DNA of 64,000 nt from Streptomyces flaveolus (GTDB taxonomy: Bacteria; Actinomycetota; Actinomycetes; Streptomycetales; Streptomycetaceae): NCBI RefSeq assembly GCF_000716535.1, contig NZ_JNWV01000022.1, positions 62,001 through 126,000 of the forward strand. The letters run 5' to 3'. Shown here in pieces: positions 36,523 to 45,207 of this stretch; the stretch's first letter is position 1, and the number at the start of each line of letters is the position of its first letter. The position numbers were made by a program, and so were the translations under genes. The notes under the pieces were generated by a model. It did no database searches. It was not told the origin of the DNA and was given only the letters and a program-made list of their open reading frames with translations.

Positions 36523-37635
36523 GTGTCGTCCCTGCCCGCCGCCGTCCTGGCCGCCGGCGCATCGCCGTCTCCTTCGCCGTCGCCGTCGGGATCGACGGCC
36601 CCGGCCGTGCCGACGCTCCAGGACGCCCAGGAGAGCGCGACGAACGCGGCGAGCTGGGTCGAGCAGAACTGGTCGACATGGCTCGCGATGGCCCTGCAGA
36701 TCCTGCTGATCGTGGCCGTGGCGATCGCGCTCCGGGCGGTGGTCCGGCGGGCGATCACCAAGCTGATAGACCGGATGGGCCGTAGCCCGCAGGCGACGGA
36801 AGGCAGCTCGCTGGGCGGGCTGCTGGTCAACGCCGAGCGGCGCCGGCAGCGCTCGGCCGCGATCGGGTCGGTGCTGCGCTCGGTGGCGAGCTTCCTGATC
36901 CTCGGCACGGCCGCGCTGATGGTGCTGGGCACCTTCAAGATCAACCTGGCGCCGTTGCTGGCGTCGGCCGGTGTCGCGGGTGTGGCGATCGGTTTCGGCG
37001 CGCGCAACCTGGTCACGGACTTCCTGTCCGGCGTGTTCATGATCCTGGAGGACCAGTACGGCGTCGGGGACGTGATCGACGCGGGTGTGGCGACCGGCGA
37101 GGTGATCGAGGTCGGCCTGCGCGTGACGAAGCTGCGCGGCGACAACGGGGAGATCTGGTACGTCCGCAACGGCGAGGTCAAGCGGATCGGCAACCTGTCC
37201 CAGGGCTGGGCGACGGCCGGGGTCGACGTGACCGTGCGGGCGAGCGAGGACCTGGACCGGGTGAAGGCCACGCTGGACGAGGTCGCCGAGAAGATGAGCA
37301 AGGAAGAGCCCTGGAACGAGCTGCTGTGGAGCCCGGTCGAGGTGCTCGGACTGGACTCCGTGCTGATCGGCTCCATGGTGGTCCGGGTCTCGGCCAGGAC
37401 GATGCCGGGCAAGTCGGTCACGGTGGAGCGGGAGCTGCGCTGGCGGATCAAGCGGGCGTTCGACGCGGCGAGCATCCGCATCGTGGGCGGCGCGACGGCC
37501 GTCGAGGACCAGGAGGACAGCCCCGACCCGACGGCCACGGTCGCGGCCCCGTCGGTGTACTCCAACGCGGACTCCCCGCAGTCGGCGGCGGCCACCCCGA
37601 TCGCTCCGCAGCGCTCGGCACCCTCGGGGAAGTAG
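36523..37635 (+). CDS. MscS-family mechanosensitive ion channel
   Basis: 370 aa from a GTG with GGGAGG eight bases upstream. A Ser/Pro-rich N-terminus precedes three membrane segments: TWLAMALQILLIVAVAIALR, then VASFLILGTAALMVLGTF, then the pore helix LLASAGVAGVAIGFGARNLV. The latter continues into the family signature DFLSGVFMILEDQYGVGDVI. The cytoplasmic beta and alpha/beta domains follow (NGEIWYVRNGEVKRIGNLSQ), and the C-tail is low-complexity. It should open under membrane tension to release osmolytes during osmotic downshift. Confidence 0.92.
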   Translation: MSSLPAAVLAAGASPSPSPSPSGSTAPAVPTLQDAQESATNAASWVEQNWSTWLAMALQILLIVAVAIALRAVVRRAITKLIDRMGRSPQATEGSSLGGLLVNAERRRQRSAAIGSVLRSVASFLILGTAALMVLGTFKINLAPLLASAGVAGVAIGFGARNLVTDFLSGVFMILEDQYGVGDVIDAGVATGEVIEVGLRVTKLRGDNGEIWYVRNGEVKRIGNLSQGWATAGVDVTVRASEDLDRVKATLDEVAEKMSKEEPWNELLWSPVEVLGLDSVLIGSMVVRVSARTMPGKSVTVERELRWRIKRAFDAASIRIVGGATAVEDQEDSPDPTATVAAPSVYSNADSPQSAAATPIAPQRSAPSGK

Positions 37636-37720
37636 CGGAACGGTTCGGCACACACGTTCGAGTGAACGGGCGGGGCATTCCGGCGCACGGTGCGCACGGG
37701 GTGCCCCATCGTTCTGCCGC

Positions 37721-38347
37721 ATGAACACCGACCGCCCCGGGGAGCCGGACCTCATGGCCCGCATGGAGCCCGTCCAGCTCCTGGCGGCGTACGAGGCGGT
37801 CTCTCCCGTGCCCGTACGCGCCGAGTTCATCGAAGGCCGGGCCTACCTACCGCTGGCGCCGCCCGGTGACGGGCACGGCGACACGGTTCTGGAACTGTGC
37901 TTCCAGCTCCGATCGGCAGCGGTCCCACACGTCGGCACCGGCAACGGCTTCCGGTTCGCCGCTCCTGCCGACGGCACGACAGCGTTGATCATCCCGGACC
38001 TCCACGTCATGCGCCGCAAGCCGACGGGTGCGGACGAGGCGCACTTCGCCGCGCATCCCGGCTGGTACCCCATCGACATGCTCGCCCTGGTCGGCGAAGT
38101 CACCTCCACCAACCACGAGACCGACACCGGCCCCAAGCTCCGTACCTACGCCGCCGCCGGCGTCCCCGTCTACGTCATCATCGACCGCCACTCCGGAACG
38201 GCCCACTGCTACACGGACCCCGTCCTCCCCGGCGACGACCCCACCGAGGCGTACTACGCCACCGACGCCAAGGTCGATCTCGGCGAGCCCCTTCCGCTCC
38301 CGGCGCCCTACCCGACTCTGGACACCGCCCCCTTCATCGAGGGCTGA
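37721..38347 (+). CDS. Uma2-family (DUF820) putative endonuclease
   Basis: 208 aa. Uma2 proteins have a PD-(D/E)xK-like fold. Visible elements are RAEFIEGRAYLPLAP, the acidic IIPDLHVMRRKP, the ALVGEVTSTNHETD strand and the conserved Lys in GPKLRTYAAAGVPVYVIID. The gene is often multicopy in streptomycetes and its biological role is unknown. The ATG has no obvious ribosome-binding site. Its last 14 nt overlap the convergent lipoprotein gene. Confidence 0.85.
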   Translation: MNTDRPGEPDLMARMEPVQLLAAYEAVSPVPVRAEFIEGRAYLPLAPPGDGHGDTVLELCFQLRSAAVPHVGTGNGFRFAAPADGTTALIIPDLHVMRRKPTGADEAHFAAHPGWYPIDMLALVGEVTSTNHETDTGPKLRTYAAAGVPVYVIIDRHSGTAHCYTDPVLPGDDPTEAYYATDAKVDLGEPLPLPAPYPTLDTAPFIEG

Positions 38348-38945
38348 GCGGGCCGCAGGCCAGCTGGTAGGCCTCGCGGACCCACGCCTCCCCGCCCGGG
38401 TCGGTGCCGCAGGACAGGGACGCGCCCTGGGTGCCGGTGAGCCAGGTCGTCACGCTGCCGTAGTGCGTGCCGTCGGGGCAGCTGACGGCGAAGCTCGCGT
38501 CCACCACCTTCACGGCCTCCGCGGTGACGAAGCGGCCGGCGCCGTCGAAGTCGATACGGTCGGGGTGCCGGGGATGGCGGGCCGTGTTCTCCCCCGGAGC
38601 CATCAGGTCGCTCGTGTCGTAGCCCAGGTGCCGCGCGAGCGAGGCCATCGCCCGCCGCCGGGACAGCTCCACGCCGTTCGTCCGGATCCAGGCGACGACG
38701 GTCCGCACGGGCACGTTGTGGAAGGTGGTCCAGCCGTCCTCCTTGCCCAGCGGCACCACCGGGGAGACACCGGTCAGCCGCGTCTCCTGCCGTACCGCCC
38801 CCCAGCGGAAGGTGCCGGAGCCGCAGGGCGGCGACGCGGGGGGCTCCACCGAGGGCGCCGTCCGGACCTGACGCGGCTGCTGCGCCGTACACGCCACCGC
38901 TCCCAGCAGCAGCACGACCGCCACCGCCATCGAGCCGCTTCTCAC
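38334..38945 (-). CDS. Putative secreted lipoprotein, unknown function
   Basis: 203 aa from a GTG that overlaps the stop of the upstream membrane-protein gene (GTGA), implying co-translation. The N-terminus RSGSMAVAVVLLLGAVAC is a lipoprotein-type signal with the Cys as likely lipidation site. The mature part has four further Cys (PPCGSG, VSCPDG, LSCGTD, LACGPL), suggesting disulfides. No family is recognised. The 3' end overlaps the convergent Uma2 gene by 14 nt. It probably works with the membrane protein encoded upstream. Confidence 0.7.
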   Translation of the reverse strand: MRSGSMAVAVVLLLGAVACTAQQPRQVRTAPSVEPPASPPCGSGTFRWGAVRQETRLTGVSPVVPLGKEDGWTTFHNVPVRTVVAWIRTNGVELSRRRAMASLARHLGYDTSDLMAPGENTARHPRHPDRIDFDGAGRFVTAEAVKVVDASFAVSCPDGTHYGSVTTWLTGTQGASLSCGTDPGGEAWVREAYQLACGPLSPR

Positions 38946-39487
38946 TCGGTCTCCCCCAGTCTCGTCACCTGGCACAGCGCCACGAACGCGCTCGCCATGC
39001 GCTGCCCCGGCATGCCCATCAGCCCTTGGTCCGCGCGCAGCAGGACCCGGGCCCGGCCCGACGACCGGTCCACGGTCAGGGAACCGCTGACCGCGTGCCG
39101 GCCGCGGAACGGGCGCCACTGGAAGTCCCACGCCCCCGCCTCGCCCGTCACCTCGTACGCCCGCCCGGATCCGGCGATCCCCGCCCGCAGCCGTTCCGCC
39201 TCCCCCGCCGGGAACGCCCGCTCCTGCGCGGCCCGGAGGGCGTCCACGGTGACCGGGATGCCGGTGCCGCGCGCCCGGCGGACCAGGGCCGCGTACACGT
39301 AGAAGGCGGCGAGCAGGCTGAGGGCGGCCCAGACGAGCAGGGTGAGGCCCAGGTCTTCGGCGGACGACCGGGACAGGCCCTCGCCCAGGAAGTCGCTCAG
39401 GCCCACCGTGATCAGCAAGGGCACGAAGCCGGACATCGTGGCCGTCCACAGCCTCCACACCAGCCTCGGGTCGGCCATCCCCACCAT
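38942..39487 (-). CDS. Membrane protein of unknown function
   Basis: 181 aa from the ATG at 39487, preceded by GGGGGGA; an alternative ATG lies three codons later. Two membrane segments in the first third (MSGFVPLLITVGLSDFLGEG and LTLLVWAALSLLAAFYVYAA) are followed by a soluble domain of about 100 aa with YEVTGEAGAWDFQWRPFRGR and VSGSLTVDRSSGRARVLLRA. No family is recognised. It overlaps the lipoprotein gene by four bases, so the pair is probably one functional unit at the membrane. Confidence 0.7.
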   Translation of the reverse strand: MVGMADPRLVWRLWTATMSGFVPLLITVGLSDFLGEGLSRSSAEDLGLTLLVWAALSLLAAFYVYAALVRRARGTGIPVTVDALRAAQERAFPAGEAERLRAGIAGSGRAYEVTGEAGAWDFQWRPFRGRHAVSGSLTVDRSSGRARVLLRADQGLMGMPGQRMASAFVALCQVTRLGETE

Positions 39488-39718
39488 CCCCGCTGTCCCC
39501 CCAGTTCGTCCGTCGCCCGAATGTAGGCCCTGTGACCAGCGAAAACCACATCCTTGACGGACTCGTGACGCGCCCTTGGCCCCCGCCCGAACGCAGATCG
39601 TCTTCACAGGAACCCCGCGCTTCCTCCGCATCCTGTGATCGTCTAGGGTCGCCTCCACAACGGGCCCTTGTTCTGGAGCGCGACGCCGCCCGGGGGCCCG
39701 TGTCGAATGTGGGGAAAC

Positions 39719-40546
39719 ATGCGCAAGCTCGCCATCGGCACCGCCCTGTCCGGTGCCCTGGCCCTGGCCGGCCTGGCCGCACCCGCCGCGTCGGCGGCCG
39801 GTACGCCGGACCTGACGTTCGCCGGCGTGACCGTGAACAAGGGCAAGCCGATCGTGGTCGGCACCACCAAGGTCGTGAACGTGCCGGTGTCGTACACCCT
39901 GACCCGGCCGAAGGACCTGGTCATCGACCAGAAGAAGACGGTCCAGGGCGTGCTGCTGTACCGCGGCACGCTCAAGTCGCTCGACAACGAGCTGGGCCCG
40001 CAGAAGGCTCCCGTCTGCACGGCCACCGCCACGACGGACACGACCGTCACCGAGAGCTGCACCGAGACGATCGTCGCCGCCCCGGACGAGGCGCTGTACG
40101 AGGCCGCCGACGCGGGCACCTGGAAGGCCGCCGGTGTCTACGCGCACAGCGACGGCAGCGCCTCGGACGACTACCTGCACAGCGAGAACGACGTCACCAT
40201 GTGGGGCAACCTCGCCTCGACGCAGGTCAAGCGCGCCGCCCAGCTCACCGCGAACGCCGCCCCGGAGCCCGTCGTCAAGGGCCGGACGCTGACCGTCAAG
40301 GGCAAGCTGACCCGCGCCAACTGGGCGACCGGCACGTACACCGGGTACAAGGACCAGAAGGTCGTCCTGCAGTTCAAGGCGGACGGCGGTGCCTACGCGA
40401 ACGTCAGGACGGTCACCTCCGGCACCGGCGGCGCCCTGTCCACCACGGTGAAGGCGGGCAAGAGCGGCACCTACCGCTTCGTCTTCGCCGGAACGGCCAC
40501 CACGGGCGCGAAGACGTCCGCCGGGGACCACGTGACCGTGAAGTAG
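39719..40546 (+). CDS. Secreted protein with Ig-like beta-rich domains, unknown function
   Basis: 275 aa from an ATG after GTGGGGAAAC. A Sec signal peptide covers residues 1-27 (IGTALSGALALAGLAAPAAS). The mature protein is Thr/Val/Gly-rich and predicted beta. A first domain contains one Cys pair (APVCTATATTDTTVTESC). The second half (VVKGRTLTVKGKLTRANW, VVLQFKADGGAYANVRTV, TYRFVFAGTATTGAKTS) resembles the Ig-like carbohydrate/cell-surface modules common in Streptomyces secreted proteins. It has its own terminator. No enzymatic motif is seen. Confidence 0.8.
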   Translation: MRKLAIGTALSGALALAGLAAPAASAAGTPDLTFAGVTVNKGKPIVVGTTKVVNVPVSYTLTRPKDLVIDQKKTVQGVLLYRGTLKSLDNELGPQKAPVCTATATTDTTVTESCTETIVAAPDEALYEAADAGTWKAAGVYAHSDGSASDDYLHSENDVTMWGNLASTQVKRAAQLTANAAPEPVVKGRTLTVKGKLTRANWATGTYTGYKDQKVVLQFKADGGAYANVRTVTSGTGGALSTTVKAGKSGTYRFVFAGTATTGAKTSAGDHVTVK

Positions 40547-40570
40547 GCCCGGCACTCCCCCGTACCGCAG

Positions 40571-40612
40571 CGCCCCCGAGGTAACGACTCTGTTGCCTCG
40601 GGGGCGTTGTCT
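40571..40612 (+). terminator. Rho-independent terminator before the csn operon
   Basis: CGCCCCCGAGG pairs with CCTCGGGGGCG and the stem extends through GTAAC/GTTG with one wobble, loop GACTCT, followed by TTGTCTATT. Confidence 0.88.
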
Positions 40613-40613
40613 A

Positions 40614-40643
40614 TTGACGCCCCCTTCGTCCTCGGCTTACGTT
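40614..40643 (+). promoter_or_regulatory. Putative promoter of csnR-K
   Basis: TTGACG (40614-40619) is followed after 18 nt by TACGTT (40638-40643), a fair -10 for a streptomycete. Transcription would start near 40650, placing the CsnR box just downstream, suitable for repression. Boxes were judged by eye. Confidence 0.5.
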
Positions 40644-40656
40644 CCTCCCACCCCAA

Positions 40657-40671
40657 TAGGAAAGTTTCCTA
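40657..40671. promoter_or_regulatory. CsnR operator
   Basis: TAGGAAA-G-TTTCCTA is a perfect 15-bp palindrome 80 nt before csnR. It agrees with the published CsnR box of chitosanase and csnR-K promoters in streptomycetes, as I recall it (AGGAAA-S-TTTCCT core). CsnR released by chitosan oligosaccharides would allow expression. Confidence 0.88.
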
Positions 40672-40751
40672 ACAGTGATCTCCGGGCGACCGTTGATCAA
40701 GACTGGACGTCATGCCCAGGTCACTGAAAAGCTGGGCGGCTGGAAAGGCAG

Positions 40752-41975
40752 GTGTCGACCCCCATGGCAGGAACCGCCGGTACGCCGGGCACCCCGCGCG
40801 TCCTGCGCGCCATGAACGACCGCGCCGCCCTGGACCTGCTGCTGGAGCACGGGCCGCTGTCGCGCACCCGGATCGGCAAGCTCACCGGCCTGTCCAAGCC
40901 CACCGCCTCCCAGCTCCTGGCCCGTCTGGAGGCGGCCGGACTGGTCCGGGTCACCGGCACCAGCGAGGGCCGGCCGGGCCCCAACGCCCAGCTCTACGCG
41001 GTCAACCCCGCAGCCGCGTACGCCGCCGGGCTCGACGTCACCCCGCACCGCATCCGGGCCGCGGTCGCCGACATCACCGGCCGCACGGTCGGCGAGTACG
41101 AGCTGCCCACCCCGGGCCGGCGCCCGGCGCACCCCGTCGTCCGGCAGGTCACCGACGCCCTCGACGGCGCCGTCAAGGCCGCCGGGCTCGCCCGGTCCGA
41201 CGTGCACCGGCTGGTCATCGGCACGCCCGGCGCCTTCGACCCCAACACCGGGCGGCTGCGCTACGCCTCCCACCTGCCGGGCTGGCACTCCCCCGCACTG
41301 CTCGACGACCTGGCGGCGGCCCTGCCGATGCCGGTCGAGTACGAGAACGACGTCAACCTCGTCGCCATCGCCGAACAGCGGCTCGGCGCGGCCCGCGGCC
41401 ACGCGGACTTCGTGCTGCTGTGGAACCAGGAGGGCCTCGGCGCCGCCCTGGTCCTCGGCGGCCGGCTGCACCGCGGCTGGACCGGCGGCGCCGGCGAGGT
41501 CGGCTTCCTGCCGGTGCCGGGCACCCCCCTGGTCCGGCAGGTCACCAAGGCCAACAGCGGCGGCTACCAGGAGCTGGCCGGCTCCCAGGCCCTGCCGAAG
41601 CTGGCCCGGGAACTCGGTGTCGAGGACGTGCCCTCGGGGCCGTACACCGAGGCGGCCACCGCGCTCGTCGCCCGCGCCGCCGACCACGCGAGCGGCCCGC
41701 ACCGGGAACTGCTCCAGACCTACGCCACCCGGCTCGCCACCGGTCTCGCCTCGCTCGTCTCCGTCCTCGATCCCGAACTCGTCGTCCTCAGCGGCTCCGC
41801 CCTGACGGCCGGCGGCGAGGTGCTGCGCGCCCTCGTCCAGGCCGAGCTGGAGGAGCTGGCCGCGGCCCGGCCCCGGCTGGTCGTCGGCGACGTCCAGGAA
41901 CACCCCGTGCTGCGCGGCGCGCTGGAGTCCGCGCTCGCCGCCACCCGCGACGAGGTCTTCGACACCTCGCGCTGA
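40752..41975 (+). CDS. csnR: ROK-family transcriptional repressor CsnR
   Basis: 407 aa from a GTG after GGAAAGGCAG. The N-terminal winged helix (about residues 20-75) contains GPLSRTRIGKLTGLSKPTAS and LLARLEAAGLV. The rest is a ROK sugar-kinase-like domain: ITGRTVGEYELPTPG, VIGTPGAFDPNTG, EYENDVNLVAIAEQ, and GWTGGAGEVGFLP. I saw no cysteine, so the CxCGxxGC zinc motif of many ROK proteins is missing. In streptomycetes CsnR represses chitosanase and this operon until chitosan-derived oligomers are present. It is the first gene of the operon, with the palindrome upstream. Confidence 0.93.
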   Translation: MSTPMAGTAGTPGTPRVLRAMNDRAALDLLLEHGPLSRTRIGKLTGLSKPTASQLLARLEAAGLVRVTGTSEGRPGPNAQLYAVNPAAAYAAGLDVTPHRIRAAVADITGRTVGEYELPTPGRRPAHPVVRQVTDALDGAVKAAGLARSDVHRLVIGTPGAFDPNTGRLRYASHLPGWHSPALLDDLAAALPMPVEYENDVNLVAIAEQRLGAARGHADFVLLWNQEGLGAALVLGGRLHRGWTGGAGEVGFLPVPGTPLVRQVTKANSGGYQELAGSQALPKLARELGVEDVPSGPYTEAATALVARAADHASGPHRELLQTYATRLATGLASLVSVLDPELVVLSGSALTAGGEVLRALVQAELEELAAARPRLVVGDVQEHPVLRGALESALAATRDEVFDTSR

Positions 41976-42019
41976 GCGCCCCCTCTTTTCCCGACCCCGT
42001 CCCCCTGGGAGACCTCGCC

Positions 42020-43363
42020 ATGCCCACAGCCATACCCGAAGTCGCCCGAAAGGCGGCTTTTGCCCTGACTGCCTCCGCCGTGCTCCTCACCGCCGCGTGT
42101 ACCGGCCAGTCCGACTCCGGTGCCACCGACGACCCCTCGAAGGACACGACGATCAACTTCTGGCACGCCTGGAGCGCGCCGAACGAGGTGAAGGCCGTCA
42201 AGTCGCTGGTCGCCGGCTTCGAGCACGCGCACCCCAACATCCACGTGAACGTCGTCGGCAACATGACCGACGACAAGATCAACCAGGCGCTGCGGGCCGG
42301 CGGCGAGAAGGCCCCGGACGTGATCTCGTCGTTCACCACCAACAACGTGGGCAAGTTCTGCTCCTCGGGCGCGCTGGTGGATCTGAACCCGTTCTTCGAG
42401 AAGTCGGGGATCGACCCGGAGAAGACGTTCCCGAAGCCGATGAACGAGTACACCCAGTTCGACGGCAACCGCTGCACGGTGCCGCTGCTCGGTGACGCGT
42501 ACGGGCTCTACTACAACAAGACGGCGTTCGAGAAGGCGGGCATCGCGCACCCGCCGAAGACCTGGTCCGAATTCGAGGCGGACGCCAAGAAGCTGACGAT
42601 CTCCCAGGGCGACGGCTACAAGCAGCTCGGGTTCATGCCGAACTACCACGGCTGGGAGTCCACCACCGAGCACTACCTCGGCCAGTTCTCGCCGACGTAC
42701 TTCGACAAGGACGGCAAGTCGAACCTCGCCAAGGACCCCGCCTTCGAGAAGGGCTTCACGCTCCAGAAGAAGCTCGTGGACGAACTCGGCGGGTTCCAGA
42801 GGCTGGAGAAGTTCCGCGCCACGCTGGGCGACGAGTGGGGTCCCAAGCACCCCTTCCACACCGGTCAGGTGGCCATGCAGCTCGACGGCGAGTGGCGGCT
42901 CGGGATGGCCGAGGAGGCGAAGCCGGACTTCGAGATCGGGGTGGCCCCGCTGCCGGTCCCGGACGACCAGGCCGACCAGTACGGCAAGGGCTACATCACC
43001 GGCACCATCGCGGGCATCGCCGCCACCAGCCACAAGCGGAACGCGGCCTGGGAACTGGTGAAGTACATGACGACGGACACGGACGCCGTGGTCGGCTTCG
43101 CCAACGACATCCACAACGTGCCCTCCACGCTGGCCGCGCTGAAGTCGCCGAAGCTGAAGTACGACCCGCGCTTCAAGACCTTCCTGGACATCGCCGCCAA
43201 CCCGCACTCGACGACGACTCCCGCCTCGATCAACGGCGGTGTGTACCTGGTGACGATCCAGCAGTTCGGCTACGACTACGAGAGCGGCAAGGTCACCGAT
43301 CTCAAGGCCGGGCTGAAGAAGACGGCCGCGCAGATCGACACGGACATCGCGCAGGCGAAGTGA
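42020..43363 (+). CDS. csnE: Chitosan-oligosaccharide ABC transporter, substrate-binding lipoprotein
   Basis: 447 aa from an ATG after GGGAG. The lipoprotein signal ends at LLTAAC with Cys27 as the lipidation site. It is a CUT1-type extracellular solute-binding protein: NFWHAWSAPNEVKAV, then DVISSFTTNNVGKF, and LGDAYGLYYNKTAFEKAG, typical of oligosaccharide binders. It is anchored to the outside of the membrane and delivers glucosamine oligomers to CsnFG. The stop overlaps csnF by one base. Substrate assignment rests on operon identity. Confidence 0.92.
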   Translation: MPTAIPEVARKAAFALTASAVLLTAACTGQSDSGATDDPSKDTTINFWHAWSAPNEVKAVKSLVAGFEHAHPNIHVNVVGNMTDDKINQALRAGGEKAPDVISSFTTNNVGKFCSSGALVDLNPFFEKSGIDPEKTFPKPMNEYTQFDGNRCTVPLLGDAYGLYYNKTAFEKAGIAHPPKTWSEFEADAKKLTISQGDGYKQLGFMPNYHGWESTTEHYLGQFSPTYFDKDGKSNLAKDPAFEKGFTLQKKLVDELGGFQRLEKFRATLGDEWGPKHPFHTGQVAMQLDGEWRLGMAEEAKPDFEIGVAPLPVPDDQADQYGKGYITGTIAGIAATSHKRNAAWELVKYMTTDTDAVVGFANDIHNVPSTLAALKSPKLKYDPRFKTFLDIAANPHSTTTPASINGGVYLVTIQQFGYDYESGKVTDLKAGLKKTAAQIDTDIAQAK

Positions 43364-44304
43364 TGAGCGCCGTATCCCTCGCGTCGAAACGCCGGCGCTC
43401 GGCCCTGCGCACGCTCGCCTTCATGTCCCCGTGGCTCATCGGCTTCGCGGTCTTCTTCGCCTACCCGCTGATCTCCACGGTCTACTTCTCCTTCATGCAC
43501 TACGACGGCTTCCGGCCGCCGACGTGGAGCGGCGGGAAGAACTGGACGTACGTCTTCGAGCACTACCCCCTGTTCTGGCCCGCCCTGCGCAACACGCTCT
43601 GGCTGGTCGTGATCATGGTGAGCCTGCGGGTGCTCTTCGGGCTGGGCGTCGGGCTGCTCATCACCAAGATCAAGACCGCTACGGGCGTCTTCCGCACCCT
43701 GTTCTACCTGCCGTACCTCGCCCCGCCGGTCGCGGCCACCATGGCCTTCGCGTTCCTGCTCAATCCCGGCACCGGCCCGGTGAACTCGATCCTGGAGAAG
43801 GCCGGGCTGCCGGCGCCGGGCTGGTTCAACGACCCCACCTGGTCCAAGCCGGCGCTGACCCTGCTGGCCCTGTGGGGCGTCGGCGACCTGATGGTCATCT
43901 TCATGGCCGCGCTGCTCGACGTACCCACGGAGCAGTACGAGGCGGCGGAGCTGGACGGCACCTCGGCCTGGCAGCGCTTCCGGTACGTGACCCTGCCGAA
44001 CATCGCCCCGATCGTGATGTTCGCCGTCGTCACCGGCGTGATCCAGACCATGCAGTACTACACGCAGCCGCTGGTCGCGGGGAAGGTCGCCTCCGGCGTG
44101 ATCCAGGGCGCCGGCACCCAGTTCGAGCCCGGTTACCCCGACAAGTCCACGCTCACCCTCCCCCAGCTCGTCTACAACCTCGGCTTCCAGCGCTTCGACT
44201 ACGGCTCGGCGTGTGTGGTGGCGCTGGTGCTGTTCGCCCTGTCGATGGCGTTCACCGCGCTGCTGATGCGGCGCCGGGGCGGCCTGATCCAGGCAGGTGA
44301 CTGA
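43363..44304 (+). CDS. csnF: Chitosan-oligosaccharide ABC transporter permease CsnF
   Basis: 313 aa; ATG 43363 overlaps the csnE stop (TGATG), with an adjacent GTG at 43360 as an alternative. Six membrane segments begin with LAFMSPWLIGFAVFFAYPLI, the MalF-type N-terminus. The ATPase-docking EAA loop is EQYEAAELDGTSAWQRFRYV, followed by LPNIAP. With CsnG it forms the channel. No ATP-binding gene lies in the operon, so the shared ATPase MsiK probably energises it. Confidence 0.92.
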   Translation: MSAVSLASKRRRSALRTLAFMSPWLIGFAVFFAYPLISTVYFSFMHYDGFRPPTWSGGKNWTYVFEHYPLFWPALRNTLWLVVIMVSLRVLFGLGVGLLITKIKTATGVFRTLFYLPYLAPPVAATMAFAFLLNPGTGPVNSILEKAGLPAPGWFNDPTWSKPALTLLALWGVGDLMVIFMAALLDVPTEQYEAAELDGTSAWQRFRYVTLPNIAPIVMFAVVTGVIQTMQYYTQPLVAGKVASGVIQGAGTQFEPGYPDKSTLTLPQLVYNLGFQRFDYGSACVVALVLFALSMAFTALLMRRRGGLIQAGD

Positions 44305-44306
44305 CC

Positions 44307-45200
44307 ATGACCCAAGTACTGGACCAGCCGGTGAAGCCGGCGCCGCTCGTCACCGGAGCGGAGCGCACCGCCCGCCGCCGGGCGCTGCTGGAGTGGATCG
44401 CGGTCCACTCGCTCGGTGTCGCCGCCGCGCTGTTCTTCACGCTGCCGTTCGTGTTCGTGGTTCTGACCTCGCTGATGAGCGACAGCCAGGCCCTCAGCCG
44501 GGACCTGATCCCGCACACCTGGGAGTGGGGCAACTACCGGAAGGTCTTCGACACGCCCGGCTTCCTCACCTGGTGGAAGAACACCCTGATCTACGCCGGT
44601 CTCGGCACCCTGCTGACCGTGGTGTCCTCGATCCCGGTGGCGTACGCGCTCGCCAAGTTCCGCTTCCGGGGCCGCAACCTGTCGCTCATGCTGGTGATCT
44701 CGATGATGATGCTGCCCCCGCAGGTGGTCGTCATCCCGATGTACCTCTTCTGGGCGAAACAGCTCGACCTGTCGGGCACCCTGTGGCCGCTGATCGTCCC
44801 GATGGCGTTCGGGGACGCGTTCTCCATCTTCCTGCTGCGCCAGTTCCTGATGACGATCCCCAACGAGTACCTGGACGCGGCGAAGGTGGACGGCTGCGGC
44901 GACCTGCGCACCCTGCTGCGGGTCGTCCTGCCCATGGCGAAGCCGGGCATCGCCGCCGTCGCCCTCTTCCAGTTCTTCTACGCCTGGAACGACTACTTCG
45001 GCCCGCAGATCTACGCCTCCGAGAACCCCGGCGCCTGGACGCTGTCCTACGGCCTGGAGTCCTTCAAGGGCGCCCACCACACCGACTGGAACCTCACCAT
45101 GGCCGCCACCGTGCTGGTCATGGCCCCCGTGATCCTCGTGTTCTTCTTCGCCCAGAAGGCGTTCGTCGAGGGCGTCACCCTCACCGGAGTAAAGGGTTGA
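44307..45200 (+). CDS. csnG: Chitosan-oligosaccharide ABC transporter permease CsnG
   Basis: 297 aa, starting 2 nt after csnF. It is a MalG-type permease with six spans (HSLGVAAALFFTLPFVFVVL and so on). The helix-rich middle SLMLVISMMMLPPQVVVIPM is typical. The EAA loop is NEYLDAAKVDGCGDLRTLLR, ending VVLPMAKPG. It pairs with CsnF. The 7-nt gap to csnH indicates one transcript. Confidence 0.92.
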   Translation: MTQVLDQPVKPAPLVTGAERTARRRALLEWIAVHSLGVAAALFFTLPFVFVVLTSLMSDSQALSRDLIPHTWEWGNYRKVFDTPGFLTWWKNTLIYAGLGTLLTVVSSIPVAYALAKFRFRGRNLSLMLVISMMMLPPQVVVIPMYLFWAKQLDLSGTLWPLIVPMAFGDAFSIFLLRQFLMTIPNEYLDAAKVDGCGDLRTLLRVVLPMAKPGIAAVALFQFFYAWNDYFGPQIYASENPGAWTLSYGLESFKGAHHTDWNLTMAATVLVMAPVILVFFFAQKAFVEGVTLTGVKG

Positions 45201-45207
45201 ACTGGCT

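Noticed and set aside
40712..42019. Upstream extension of csnE through csnR in another frame
   Set aside because: It is Arg/Pro-rich shadow sequence; csnE begins with a lipoprotein signal at 42020.
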